Source: an uncultured Mucilaginibacter sp.
Lineage (GTDB): Bacteria; Bacteroidota; Bacteroidia; Sphingobacteriales; Sphingobacteriaceae
Assembly (NCBI RefSeq): GCF_937859865.1
Contig: NZ_CALMAT010000042.1
Coordinates: 1-39,976, forward strand
DNA: 39,976 nt
Reading direction: 5' to 3'
Part shown: one piece after another, positions 32,927 through 39,976 of the stretch
How the letters are laid out: each line of letters begins with the position of its first letter
Position numbering within the stretch: position 1 is the stretch's first letter
Position numbers and translations under genes: made by a program
Notes under the pieces: model-generated
The model's database searches: none
What the model was told of the DNA's origin: nothing
What the model saw: the letters and a program-made list of their open reading frames with translations, nothing else

Positions 32927-34104
32927 AAACTATAAGAATTCATATAAAAGGTGATTTTCAAGATGGCTACATATATGGGGGCCAGTTATTTTTAATTGAA
33001 AATAATGGTAATATTAATTGTGTCACCTTATGGGATGTTATTTCTAAAAACTTAAATCATGATTCTGATGAGTATAGCTTTTTTAAACTTGTTTTTTCTC
33101 AAAACAATTGGTTATTAAATGAACAAGGGAGTACACTTTTGAAAATTAATGAATTTAAAGAATCTTTTAATAAACTTTGGAAAAGATATTCAAAAATAGA
33201 GTATTCATTTGATTTAGAAACAAATAACCAAAAACTGCTTCATACATTAGATACTACTCCAACTTTAGACTTTAAAATTTATGGAATGAGGATGTTTGTC
33301 GGAAATAGAAATGGCCTATATGAGGCAGGGTTTAGTATTGATGACAGTAACAATGTATCGTTAAATGAAGGAATAAGTAGAGTTTTTGATGCTAAAGTAA
33401 CTAACTTATCTGCTAAATCCGGTTCAGTTATGATTTCTTCAAATTATGATGGTCTTTATCACGGTCAAATGATTGGAATTGGTGAGCGATTGAAAGTCAA
33501 AAATCAGTCCATATATGGAAAATCATTTAGGTCTGGCTGGAGTGGCTACGATGTTGTTAATTACGAATCTCAAAAAAACTTAAACTATTTAACGAGCGAA
33601 TTTAGTAGAACTGAAGACAGACGTTACCTATTTAAAGACGAAGCCGAAACACGTAAAATAAGTATAGATGTTGTTGGTAAGGAAATTTATGGGTTGAATG
33701 AATTGCTTGGAAATTCAAAATTAAATGAGGACAAAATAGTTTTTTCATTCAACAGCGCTGCTCATTGTTTCTTTTTATTAGATAATGGAAATTTTGAAGC
33801 CTTTAGTTTCAGAAAGGACTTGAGGGACAGTCCTGTCAAATTGAGTACAAAAGCTTTTCAATTACCAAAGGGTATAACTAATAAAAACAAGGTGTTAAGA
33901 CCTATTTCCTCTAAAAATGTCCCTAATGGCTGTGTAATAGAATATTTTGACCAAGTTATTTTAATTCATAATAATGAAAGGATTGTATTGGAAAACCGTC
34001 CTGTTATTTCGATAAAGACATATCCTGGCTCAATTCGTTATAAAAATATTATTACAATATTCGACGGAGATGGAGTAGCAATTCACAGTATGTATCCTTT
34101 TTAA
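32923..34104 (+). CDS. Unknown 393-residue protein, second gene of the cassette
   Basis: I choose the ATG at 32923 because it overlaps the upstream stop codon and begins a plausible MKTIRIHIKGDFQDGYIYGG; a longer in-frame start at 32797 would run 42 codons through the first gene. No family is recognised. Regularly spaced short beta-like segments with aromatic ends (YIYGGQLFLIENNGN, RMFVGNRNGLYEAGF, SVMISSNYDGLYHGQ, IVFSFNSAAHCFFLLDNGN) suggest a beta-propeller or similar repeat fold. It is cytosolic by sequence. With its coupled partner it is a candidate two-component accessory or defence unit; function is open. Confidence 0.8.
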   Translation: MKTIRIHIKGDFQDGYIYGGQLFLIENNGNINCVTLWDVISKNLNHDSDEYSFFKLVFSQNNWLLNEQGSTLLKINEFKESFNKLWKRYSKIEYSFDLETNNQKLLHTLDTTPTLDFKIYGMRMFVGNRNGLYEAGFSIDDSNNVSLNEGISRVFDAKVTNLSAKSGSVMISSNYDGLYHGQMIGIGERLKVKNQSIYGKSFRSGWSGYDVVNYESQKNLNYLTSEFSRTEDRRYLFKDEAETRKISIDVVGKEIYGLNELLGNSKLNEDKIVFSFNSAAHCFFLLDNGNFEAFSFRKDLRDSPVKLSTKAFQLPKGITNKNKVLRPISSKNVPNGCVIEYFDQVILIHNNERIVLENRPVISIKTYPGSIRYKNIITIFDGDGVAIHSMYPF

Positions 34105-34216
34105 TATAACAATTGCTGCTTACTCTTTTAAAATAAACATAGAAACACATGTAGTTTGATATCCAATAAAGTCGTACCTGCGACTATATCGAAATACTAA
34201 AAAACTCTTTTCAGAT

Positions 34217-35038
34217 TTACCTGATCATCTTTTTTACCGTCCTTAACAAAATCGGAGGGACAAAGTCAACCACAACATCCCGAAAAGTCAAAGGTTCTTT
34301 TTCCGTGTCGCCTTTAACGCCGGCACGGTCAACAAAAAGCGTGGCATGTGCTTTTGGGTTCAGTTCGCTTTTTGGGCGTCCGTTGGTGTAATAATACAAA
34401 GCGAGCGATTTCCGGCTACGATCAGGCGGACAACTTAACGCATCCGGATGCCCGTGAAAAGAAAAATCAGTGGTCGAAAAAATGGCAATACGGTTAAATA
34501 TCGGCAGCACTTTTTTGTAGGCGCGCGTCATGTCTTTGTCCCACAACTCAAAATTGCCGCCGTAGCTTTCTTCCCAATCTTTGTTCAAATAAACCAACAG
34601 GTTAATCCTGCGGTCCAGAAAAGTCATTTCGTGCTTGTTAAAATCAGCATGTACTTTTAGCAAACCGCCGGGTTTTATTTCGTGGTAACCGCCACCAACA
34701 AAATATGGGTCGGGCAATAAAGTCTCTTTAATGCCGGTTAGTTCCTGCAAAAACTGCAGAACAGGCTGCGAATTTAAAAAATGCGCCAACAAGCGGCCGG
34801 TTTCGCTAAAATGCCTTTCGCCTTTGGCCTCAAGTTTTTTTTCGTTGTGGTTATCGTAGGTTTTTACATCGGCAAGCTTGGAAAGGTCTGGAAACTCGTT
34901 CGCCACTTTGCTGAGCATTTCCTCATTAAAAAAATTATCAATTACGATGCTTGGAAAAGGCGAGGCGCTGATATATTCCTGGTGCTTGTCTTTGCCAAAC
35001 TGCTTCAAGTCTGTGATAGATTGATTGATAAAATCCAT
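34217..35038 (-). CDS. 2-oxoglutarate-Fe(II) dependent oxygenase
   Basis: The frame is open far upstream, through the tRNA-Leu gene, but the natural start is the ATG at 35038 (MDFINQSITDLKQFG), giving 273 residues. The double-stranded beta-helix core shows HxD at H130-D132 (LLKVHADFNKH), the distal His in FSFHGHPDAL (H195 or H197) and the 2-oxoglutarate-binding Arg in DRSRKSLALYYYT. The pattern is that of the prolyl-4-hydroxylase-like group (PF13640) which hydroxylates protein or small-molecule substrates; the substrate is not predictable. Confidence 0.9.
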   Translation of the reverse strand: MDFINQSITDLKQFGKDKHQEYISASPFPSIVIDNFFNEEMLSKVANEFPDLSKLADVKTYDNHNEKKLEAKGERHFSETGRLLAHFLNSQPVLQFLQELTGIKETLLPDPYFVGGGYHEIKPGGLLKVHADFNKHEMTFLDRRINLLVYLNKDWEESYGGNFELWDKDMTRAYKKVLPIFNRIAIFSTTDFSFHGHPDALSCPPDRSRKSLALYYYTNGRPKSELNPKAHATLFVDRAGVKGDTEKEPLTFRDVVVDFVPPILLRTVKKMIR

Positions 35039-35102
35039 AGCTGTGTGTTCTGATCGGACAAAAATAGTTAACCTTAAAGTTTTAATTGCCAAGTTCTGTT
35101 CA

Positions 35103-35146
35103 ATGCTTCTTTTACCGCACAAAATTTGGTGTGGTAAAAGAAGCAT
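35103..35146. repeat. Full palindromic form of the dispersed element
   Basis: ATGCTTCTTTTACC at 35103-35116 is repeated exactly as its complement at 35133-35146. The 16 bp between are also nearly self-complementary (two mismatches), giving a 44-bp imperfect palindrome between the oxygenase start and the tRNA-Leu terminator. Confidence 0.9.
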
Positions 35147-35162
35147 TTGGAACAAAAACAAA

Positions 35163-35191
35163 AAAGCGGATAACCAAAGATTACCCGCTTT
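35163..35191 (-). terminator. Rho-independent terminator after tRNA-Leu
   Basis: The stem AAAGCGG plus TAA/TTA pairs with CCGCTTT around the loop CAAAG, followed on the minus strand by a run of T. It directly follows the tRNA 3' end. Confidence 0.8.
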
Positions 35192-35278
35192 TGGTGCCCA
35201 CGGAGAGACTCGAACTCTCAAGAGACAATCCTCAACGGCTTCTGAGACCGCAACGTTTACCAATTTCGCCACATGGGC
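35192..35278 (-). tRNA. tRNA-Leu (CAG)
   Basis: On the minus strand the acceptor arm GCCCATG pairs with CGTGGGC, followed by an encoded ACCA. The anticodon loop reads CTCAGAA, giving CAG for Leu. The long variable arm and the 87-nt length are typical of tRNA-Leu, and GTTCGAGTCTC fits the T-arm. Confidence 0.95.
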
Positions 35279-35421
35279 ATGCTGCTGCAAATATAGTTTT
35301 TTCGGGGAAAGTTTTTTAACAATCCTTAAAATCCGGGTTTTTTGTGTTTGGTTTGAAATTGCTACTTTTAACCGGAACGTCGGCGGCCGCTTTTGCACCG
35401 TTTTTAATTTCACAAATTTTT

Positions 35422-36438
35422 ATGTCGAAAAAAACCCTTTTGCTTTTTCTGTTGCTCATCGCTCTAAAAAATTTATTACAGGCGCAATCAGTTTTGCCTT
35501 TGCAGGAAGGGCCAAATTGCAGCATTCGCGGCTTATCGGTTGTAAATAAGCGGATTGCATGGGCGAGTGGGAGCAAAGGGCAAGTTGGGCTAACGAAAGA
35601 CGGCGGCAAAACCTGGAAATGGCAGCAAATAAAAGGTTTCGGGCAAAGTGATTTCCGGGACGTGGAAGCTTTTTCAAGCCGGGAAGCTGTGATAATGAGT
35701 TCGGGCACGCCGGCTTTGATTTTGAAAACGAAAGACGGCGGCACAAGCTGGCAAACCAAATTTCGGCAAAACGATAAAGCTTACTTTTTGGATGCTTTGG
35801 CTTTTGCCGATGACAGGCACGGTTTTGCTTTGGGCGACCCGGTAGCGGGAAAGTTTTTGTTATTGGAAACCAAAGATGGCGGCGAAAGCTGGAACCCGAT
35901 GTTAAATTCACCAACTGCTTTGCCCGGCGAAGCTGCTTTTGCCGCCAGCGGAACTTGCATCAGTACAAACGGCAAAACATTAACTATTGTAACAGGTGGA
36001 AAAGTGAGCCGAATGTTGATGTTCGAGATTGGCAGTAAACAAAAAAACGCGAAATGGCAAACTCTGCCGCTTCCTTTGCTGCAAGGCAAGGATAGCCAGG
36101 GTGCTTTTTCATCTGCAAGAAATAAAAAACAACAGTTGGTTGTGGGCGGAGATTACCAGGACAAACAACGTACGGATTCGGTGGTGTGCGCTGTTTCTGG
36201 TTCTTTGTTGGCCAATGTTTCGGCCCGTCCGCCTGCCGGTTATCAATCTTGTGTGGCATTTATTAAAGGAAATATTTTTATCTCCACCGGTACATCTGGC
36301 AGCAATATTACTACCGACAACGGCAAAACCTGGAGGCAGATTGACAAAACTAGTTACAATGTTTGCCAGAAAGCCAAGCGCGGCCGTTTGGTTTTATTAT
36401 CCGGCGACCAGGGGAAAATAGCCGTTTATAAAAATTAG
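35422..36438 (+). CDS. Secreted Asp-box/YCF48-like beta-propeller protein
   Basis: The ATG at 35422 starts a signal peptide (MSKKTLLLFLLLIALKNLLQ); an upstream in-frame start would put 26 residues before it. The 338-residue product has repeated Asp-box motifs: TKDGGKTWKW, TKDGGTSWQT, TKDGGESWNP and TTDNGKTWRQ. Such repeats form a propeller related to YCF48/HCF136 and to sialidase blades, used here probably as a binding or scaffold domain outside the cytoplasm. No catalytic residues were identified. Confidence 0.85.
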   Translation: MSKKTLLLFLLLIALKNLLQAQSVLPLQEGPNCSIRGLSVVNKRIAWASGSKGQVGLTKDGGKTWKWQQIKGFGQSDFRDVEAFSSREAVIMSSGTPALILKTKDGGTSWQTKFRQNDKAYFLDALAFADDRHGFALGDPVAGKFLLLETKDGGESWNPMLNSPTALPGEAAFAASGTCISTNGKTLTIVTGGKVSRMLMFEIGSKQKNAKWQTLPLPLLQGKDSQGAFSSARNKKQQLVVGGDYQDKQRTDSVVCAVSGSLLANVSARPPAGYQSCVAFIKGNIFISTGTSGSNITTDNGKTWRQIDKTSYNVCQKAKRGRLVLLSGDQGKIAVYKN

Positions 36439-36560
36439 CGGCCTGGCCATAAAGTGTTTAATTTAACGTTCAAAAATATTTTGCTTTACACCTTGCACGC
36501 AATAGCTAATACTGCTATATTTGCACCACTTTAAAAAAACGGCAACGTTTTGAAAAGGAT

Positions 36561-36633
36561 GATTCCGTAGCTCAGCCGGTAGAGCATAACACTTTTAATG
36601 TTGGGGTCCTGGGTTCGAATCCCAGCGGGATCA
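36561..36633 (+). tRNA. tRNA-Lys (TTT)
   Basis: The acceptor GATTCCG pairs with CGGGATC, with discriminator A. The D arm is AGCTCAGCCGGTAGAGC, the anticodon loop CTTTTAA gives TTT for Lys, and the T arm is CTGGGTTCGAATCCCAG. CCA is not encoded. An integrase gene follows within 250 bp, so the 3' end is a likely attachment site. Confidence 0.96.
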
Positions 36634-36660
36634 CTGGTCTAAGTATCAATTTCGTTTAAA

Positions 36661-36692
36661 AGCCTGCAAATCACATGATTGCAGGCTTTTTG
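36661..36692 (+). terminator. Rho-independent terminator after tRNA-Lys
   Basis: AGCCTGCAA at 36661-36669 pairs exactly with TTGCAGGCT at 36679-36687, followed by TTTTTG. Confidence 0.85.
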
Positions 36693-36742
36693 TTTTTTGT
36701 GACACCCTCAAATATTCACTGACTCTCATAATAAATGAGCGT

Positions 36743-36786
36743 AATTCGGTGAGTAGTTTTAGAAAATCGTTTTTACTCACCGAATT
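36743..36786. promoter_or_regulatory. Long inverted repeat upstream of the integrase
   Basis: AATTCGGTGAGTA and its exact complement TACTCACCGAATT flank an 18-bp spacer. It may be a protein-binding site for recombination or regulation of the integrated element. Confidence 0.55.
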
Positions 36787-36806
36787 AAGTGTAACTAATT
36801 GTAATA

Positions 36807-36861
36807 CAAGATGTTCAGCATATGAACATCTTGATGTTTTCAGACTGCAAGGCTACTTTTG
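36807..36861 (+). promoter_or_regulatory. Integrase promoter overlapped by an inverted repeat
   Basis: A Bacteroidota-type promoter is visible: CTTG at 36830-36833 as -33 box, 20 bp, then TACTTTTG at 36854-36861 as -7 box. A perfect 11-bp inverted repeat, CAAGATGTTCA with 5-bp loop (36807-36833), overlaps the -33 box, the layout of an operator. Confidence 0.6.
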
Positions 36862-36880
36862 TTAACCTTTTAAACAGTCT

Positions 36881-38101
36881 ATGATGAAAACTAATTTTAG
36901 TTTGCTTTTCTACATCAAGAAGCAAAAAAACTATTCAACAGGTACTGCTCCAATTTATTTGCGGATAACTGTAGCTGGCAAACGTTCTGAAATTACTTCT
37001 GGACGCGAATGTGAACCTGAGCGTTGGAACGCTAAAACAGGACGAATGTCCGGTACTAAGCAAGCCACGAGAAATTTTAATGCCTATCTTGATATTTTAC
37101 AGCATCAGGTGTATAAGGCTCACAAGGATTTAACAGATTCAAATGAAACGATTACAGCAGATAGTATAAAAAATAGATTTCTTGGCAAAGACGAGAAATC
37201 ACACACACTTTTAGAGGCCATTAAAGATCACAACCAGAAGATGAGAGCCTTGATTGACAATGGATACGCAATTGGAACTTTAAATCGGTTTGAGGTTTTA
37301 GAAAGGCACGTCATCTTGTTCTTGCAGGAAAGATACAAAGTCACTGATTTAAATGCTAAAAAAATAGATCATGCTTTTATAGCTGATTTCGAGTTTTATT
37401 TACGGACTGAAAAATCCTGCGCTCATAATACAGCAATTAAACACATTAAAAATCTTGGCAAAATTCTTCGCATTTGCTTAAGTCTTAACTGGATTGACAG
37501 AGATCCGATGTTTGGTTACAAACTGAAATCAAAAAATGTAGAAAGGCCTTTTCTTACGGAGGATGAACTAAAGCGAATTGCTGCAAAAGAATTTAGCACA
37601 GAAAGACTTTTAAAGGTACGTGATGTATTTCTTTTTTGCTGTTTTACCGGCTTGGCCTATGCGGATGTACAAAAACTTAAGCTTTCAAATATTGCAAAAG
37701 GGGTTGATGGCAACAAATGGATATTTACTAATCGAAAAAAAACCAACACCAGAACTGCTATTCCTTTGCTACCATCAGCCGTTACAATCTTAGATAGATA
37801 TGCAGATTGCCCTTATTGTGTGAGTAGCGATAAGGCGATGCCCGTTGCTACTAATCAAAAAATGAATGAATATTTAAGAGAGATTGCTGGACTTTGCGGA
37901 ATTGACAAAGAATTAAGTATGCACATTGCACGGCATACGTTTGCCACTACTGTAACACTATTGAATGGGGTACCTATCGAAAGCGTTTCTAAAATGCTTG
38001 GACACACCAGCATAAGAACTACCCAGATTTATGCTAAAGTTTTAGATATTAAAGTTGGAGAGGACATGGCCGCCGTAAGAAAAAAATATTTCAATATATA
38101 A
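36881..38101 (+). CDS. Tyrosine-type site-specific integrase
   Basis: The 406-residue protein has an N-terminal arm-binding domain (PIYLRITVAGKRSEITSG), a SAM-like core-binding domain in the middle and a catalytic domain with HIARHTF (H348, R351), the GH at 374-375 (KMLGHTS) and the nucleophile Tyr384 (TTQIYAKVLD). The first catalytic region reads CCFTGLAYADVQKL, a form common in Bacteroidetes integrases. It is complete. Position just after tRNA-Lys suggests it integrated the DNA to its right at that tRNA. Confidence 0.93.
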   Translation: MMKTNFSLLFYIKKQKNYSTGTAPIYLRITVAGKRSEITSGRECEPERWNAKTGRMSGTKQATRNFNAYLDILQHQVYKAHKDLTDSNETITADSIKNRFLGKDEKSHTLLEAIKDHNQKMRALIDNGYAIGTLNRFEVLERHVILFLQERYKVTDLNAKKIDHAFIADFEFYLRTEKSCAHNTAIKHIKNLGKILRICLSLNWIDRDPMFGYKLKSKNVERPFLTEDELKRIAAKEFSTERLLKVRDVFLFCCFTGLAYADVQKLKLSNIAKGVDGNKWIFTNRKKTNTRTAIPLLPSAVTILDRYADCPYCVSSDKAMPVATNQKMNEYLREIAGLCGIDKELSMHIARHTFATTVTLLNGVPIESVSKMLGHTSIRTTQIYAKVLDIKVGEDMAAVRKKYFNI

Positions 38102-38155
38102 AAGCGTCTGGTAAGATCTATCAAGTACGTTGACCAAATGAATTAATCAGCTTTT

Positions 38156-38290
38156 TATATTGAAACGGTTAGCAAAATGCCCAGCCATACCAATATTAAA
38201 AATAGACAGCACTACGCTAAAATATTAGATATGAAAGTCAGCCATGGTAGGGTATTGCTAAAAGAGAAATATAAAGCAGGCACTTGTTAA
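38156..38290 (+). pseudogene. Remnant of a second integrase, C-terminal end only
   Basis: About 45 codons keep the pattern of an integrase C-terminus: ETVSKMPSHTNIKNRQHYAK followed by ILDMKV and LLKEKYK, with a stop at 38288-38290. The GH of the normal motif is changed to SH, and there is no upstream domain. It resembles but is not a copy of the intact integrase just upstream, so it is probably left from another element at the same site. Confidence 0.7.
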
Positions 38291-38351
38291 AAAAGAAACT
38301 AAAACTTCTGCGACCTAACAAAACATCAATTTATTAAATACCTATATTTGT

Positions 38352-38624
38352 ATGAGTACAACACACCAAATGATGAGCAGCACAACCACAAACGACTTAC
38401 GTTCAGCTTCAATCTTTGAGCTATCGAATGAGGAATTGCGGGAAAGACTGCGTCCGGCCTATGAAAAAATTAAACAAGAAGCGTTTGCAAAACATAGCTA
38501 CCTCACTTATTATGACCCCTTAGTATGTCCGACCGTAGCACATGCCGTACACGAGTATCGTGACCGGAAGGAGTTGATGTGGATGGATCAAACCGGTAAA
38601 GAACAGTTTGTAAAAATTCTTTGA
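38352..38624 (+). CDS. Small protein upstream of the zeta-like kinase, putative antitoxin
   Basis: The frame encodes 90 residues, or fewer if a later ATG is used. A possible -7 box TATATTTG ends at 38350, just before the first ATG, so the start may be one of the ATGs at 38370 or 38373. The body is mostly helical and charged (LSNEELRERLRPAYEKIKQE), ending MWMDQTGKEQFVKIL. It does not look like the epsilon antitoxin. Only 4 bp separate it from the kinase gene, so a toxin-antitoxin-like pair is likely but not proven. Confidence 0.7.
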   Translation: MSTTHQMMSSTTTNDLRSASIFELSNEELRERLRPAYEKIKQEAFAKHSYLTYYDPLVCPTVAHAVHEYRDRKELMWMDQTGKEQFVKIL

Positions 38625-38628
38625 TCCT

Positions 38629-39294
38629 ATGTCAGATAACCCGCAGCTACTATTCGTCGCGGGGCCAAACGGTGCAGGGAAATCGACCTTTTCCAAAGAG
38701 TTGTCGCCTCTCGGTGCTGTTATCTTTGACGTGGACAAAGTTATTGCCCGCATAGTGGCCCAATCACCTGATATGCCAAACAAAGAGGTGTATGATATAG
38801 CGACTCAGGAATTTTTTGACCAAGCCAATAAAGCAGTCAGTTTGAAGCAGCATTTTACTTTAGAAACTAATTTTAGAGATAAGGAATTAGTGGATATTAC
38901 TGACCAGTTCAAACGATTTGGTTATACCACAAACATGGTCTATTTGACTTTGGACAGTATGGAACAATCAACTTACCGGGTAAATCAGAGGGTGCTGAAT
39001 GGCGGTCATTTTGTAGATCGTAAAAATATCCTATTGAACTATCATGAAGGCTTACAATATCTTGAGCGTTTTGCTGACCGCTTTGACAATGTGGAGATAG
39101 TTGACGGTTCAAAAAATTTTGGTGAGTTTAGATCACTGTTGAGTATAAAGCAACAAGAGCTTATCTACCTAAGCACGAACCTTCCCGCCAGTGTGGAACA
39201 AACTGTCATCAATATTGCTAACCGCTATAGGGATAAATCAAGAGATGAAGATAATGATGAAGAACAAGACTGGGATTATCGTTTAGGACGATGA
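38629..39294 (+). CDS. Zeta-toxin-like P-loop kinase
   Basis: The 221-residue protein has Walker A GPNGAGKST at residues 12-20, the following IFDVDKVI and FTLETNFRDKE, as in zeta toxins, which phosphorylate UDP-GlcNAc and block cell-wall synthesis. NQRVLNGGHFV carries the Arg/His expected in the lid region. The acidic C-terminal tail (DEDNDEEQDWDYRLGR) is unusual. The paired small gene upstream would be the antitoxin. It lies in the integrase-associated region, where such modules stabilise mobile DNA. Confidence 0.82.
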   Translation: MSDNPQLLFVAGPNGAGKSTFSKELSPLGAVIFDVDKVIARIVAQSPDMPNKEVYDIATQEFFDQANKAVSLKQHFTLETNFRDKELVDITDQFKRFGYTTNMVYLTLDSMEQSTYRVNQRVLNGGHFVDRKNILLNYHEGLQYLERFADRFDNVEIVDGSKNFGEFRSLLSIKQQELIYLSTNLPASVEQTVINIANRYRDKSRDEDNDEEQDWDYRLGR

Positions 39295-39341
39295 AAATCT
39301 GACACGAAAAGCAGTTTTAACACTTCGCCAGGTTACAATTG

Positions 39342-39378
39342 GAACAACGTCTTTCCAACAGTCGGAAAGACGTTGTTC
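39342..39378. promoter_or_regulatory. Perfect 15-bp hairpin without U-tract
   Basis: GAACAACGTCTTTCC, a 7-bp loop AACAGTC, then the exact complement. No run of T follows on either strand, so it is not a simple terminator. It lies between the zeta-like gene and the truncated transposase gene. Confidence 0.6.
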
Positions 39379-39452
39379 GCTTACTCTGAGATAGTCAAGA
39401 TTTAATCTGACAGTTACGAAAAAGAGCAGTAACTTAAAAACAGATTAAAGCA

Positions 39453-39884
39453 ATGACAACACAAGAGAAAATCATTAAAAACAAGCTGGGTATTTTAGAG
39501 CTTGCCCAGCATTTAGGGAACGTATCTCAGGCCTGCAAAGTGATGGGCTACAGCAGGGACAGCTTTTACCGTTTCAAAGAATTGTATGAACAGGGCGGCG
39601 AACTAGCCTTGCAGGAAATCAGCAGAAGAAAACCTGTACTAAAAAACCGGGTAGAGGAACACATCGAAAAAGCAGTGCTGGAAATGGCCATCGAGCAGCC
39701 AGCGTTAGGGCAGCTCCGCGTTTCCAATGAACTGAGAAAGAAAAGCATTACTATTTCACCAGGCGGTGTAAGGAGCATTTGGCTACGTCATGACCTGCAG
39801 ACCTTTAAGCTTCGTTTGAAAGCACTCGAAGCCAAGTCGGCACAGGAAGGGCTGGTATTGACCGAAGCGCAAGTCGTGGTGTAA
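39453..39884 (+). pseudogene. IS481 family transposase, truncated after the N-terminal domain
   Basis: The 143-residue frame ([20 protein letters not shown], then [18 protein letters not shown] and [18 protein letters not shown]) matches the helix-turn-helix half of IS481 transposases, which normally run to about 340-360 residues with a DDE domain. Here the match ends at LTEAQ, followed by VVV and a stop. The 90 bp after it do not resume the family sequence in any frame I could see, so the gene is most likely broken. The window ends at 39976. Confidence 0.8.
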
Positions 39885-39976
39885 GCTTCCCCTTTTCAGT
39901 ACGCCTCAAAAGTAGATTTTTCTATTAACCTGAGTTCGATTAATAAATATTGATAAAAGTTTGCCAATCAATAGAA

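Noticed and set aside
34217-35413. A 398-residue version of the oxygenase
   Set aside because: The extra N-terminus runs through a dispersed element, a terminator and the tRNA-Leu gene; the ATG at 35038 gives the normal protein.
39342-39378. Terminator of the zeta-like gene
   Set aside because: The hairpin is strong but no T run follows on either strand.

Overview
The window looks like chromosomal DNA of a member of the Bacteroidota, probably Sphingobacteriales or Chitinophagales. Evidence: AT-rich spacers between genes, secreted proteins with short Lys-rich signal peptides, one candidate promoter of the Bacteroidota type (-7 TAnnTTTG), a DPP-IV-like S9 peptidase, a NIPSNAP/DUF1080/GH30 gene group, an IS982 element and a Bacteroidetes-type integrase. 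No species is assigned.

Layout. 1-2.7 kb: 5' part of an S9 peptidase gene, a MOSC-domain gene and a moaC-moaB fusion. 2.96-11.8 kb: one very long CRISPR array (135 repeats counted, 134 spacers). 11.8-21.7 kb: leader and a type I-B (Cst1/Cst2-like) cas locus, all on the minus strand, in the order cas6, DUF433 gene, cas8, cas7, cas5, cas3, pRiA4b ORF-3-like gene, cas4, two tiny ORFs, cas1, cas2, leader, array. Repeat orientation (ATTGAAAT as crRNA 5' handle on the minus strand), the degenerate repeat at 2957 and the leader near 11.8 kb agree that the array is read in the same direction as the cas genes. cas1 is broken by an internal deletion with frameshift, so interference may work while spacer acquisition from this locus probably does not.

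21.8-36.4 kb: ordinary chromosomal genes (GH25 lysozyme, SF1 helicase, GH30/NIPSNAP/DUF1080 group, two pepsin-like aspartic proteases, 2OG-Fe(II) oxygenase, Asp-box propeller protein, tRNA-Leu), interrupted by an intact IS982 copy with a 7-bp target duplication and by an AT-rich two-gene cassette of unknown function. 36.6-39.98 kb: tRNA-Lys followed by a tyrosine integrase, an integrase remnant, a zeta-toxin-like pair and a truncated IS481-type transposase gene, i.e. the edge of an integrated element.

Two features run through the window. First, a dispersed element of about 29 bp (core ATGCTTCTTTTA, distal half near TAAAATTGGTG) occurs more than 20 times, mostly between genes but also inside cas6, the helicase and the pRiA4b gene. 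It is also present in at least three CRISPR spacers, and in one place as a 44-bp palindrome. It is missing from the AT-rich blocks (cas3-cas8, the two-gene cassette, the integrase island). Second, a solitary degenerate CRISPR repeat lies in the 5' region of the DUF433-cas8 operon and shares variant bases with the terminal repeat of the array. This makes a Cas6- or crRNA-based control of the cas operon a testable idea.
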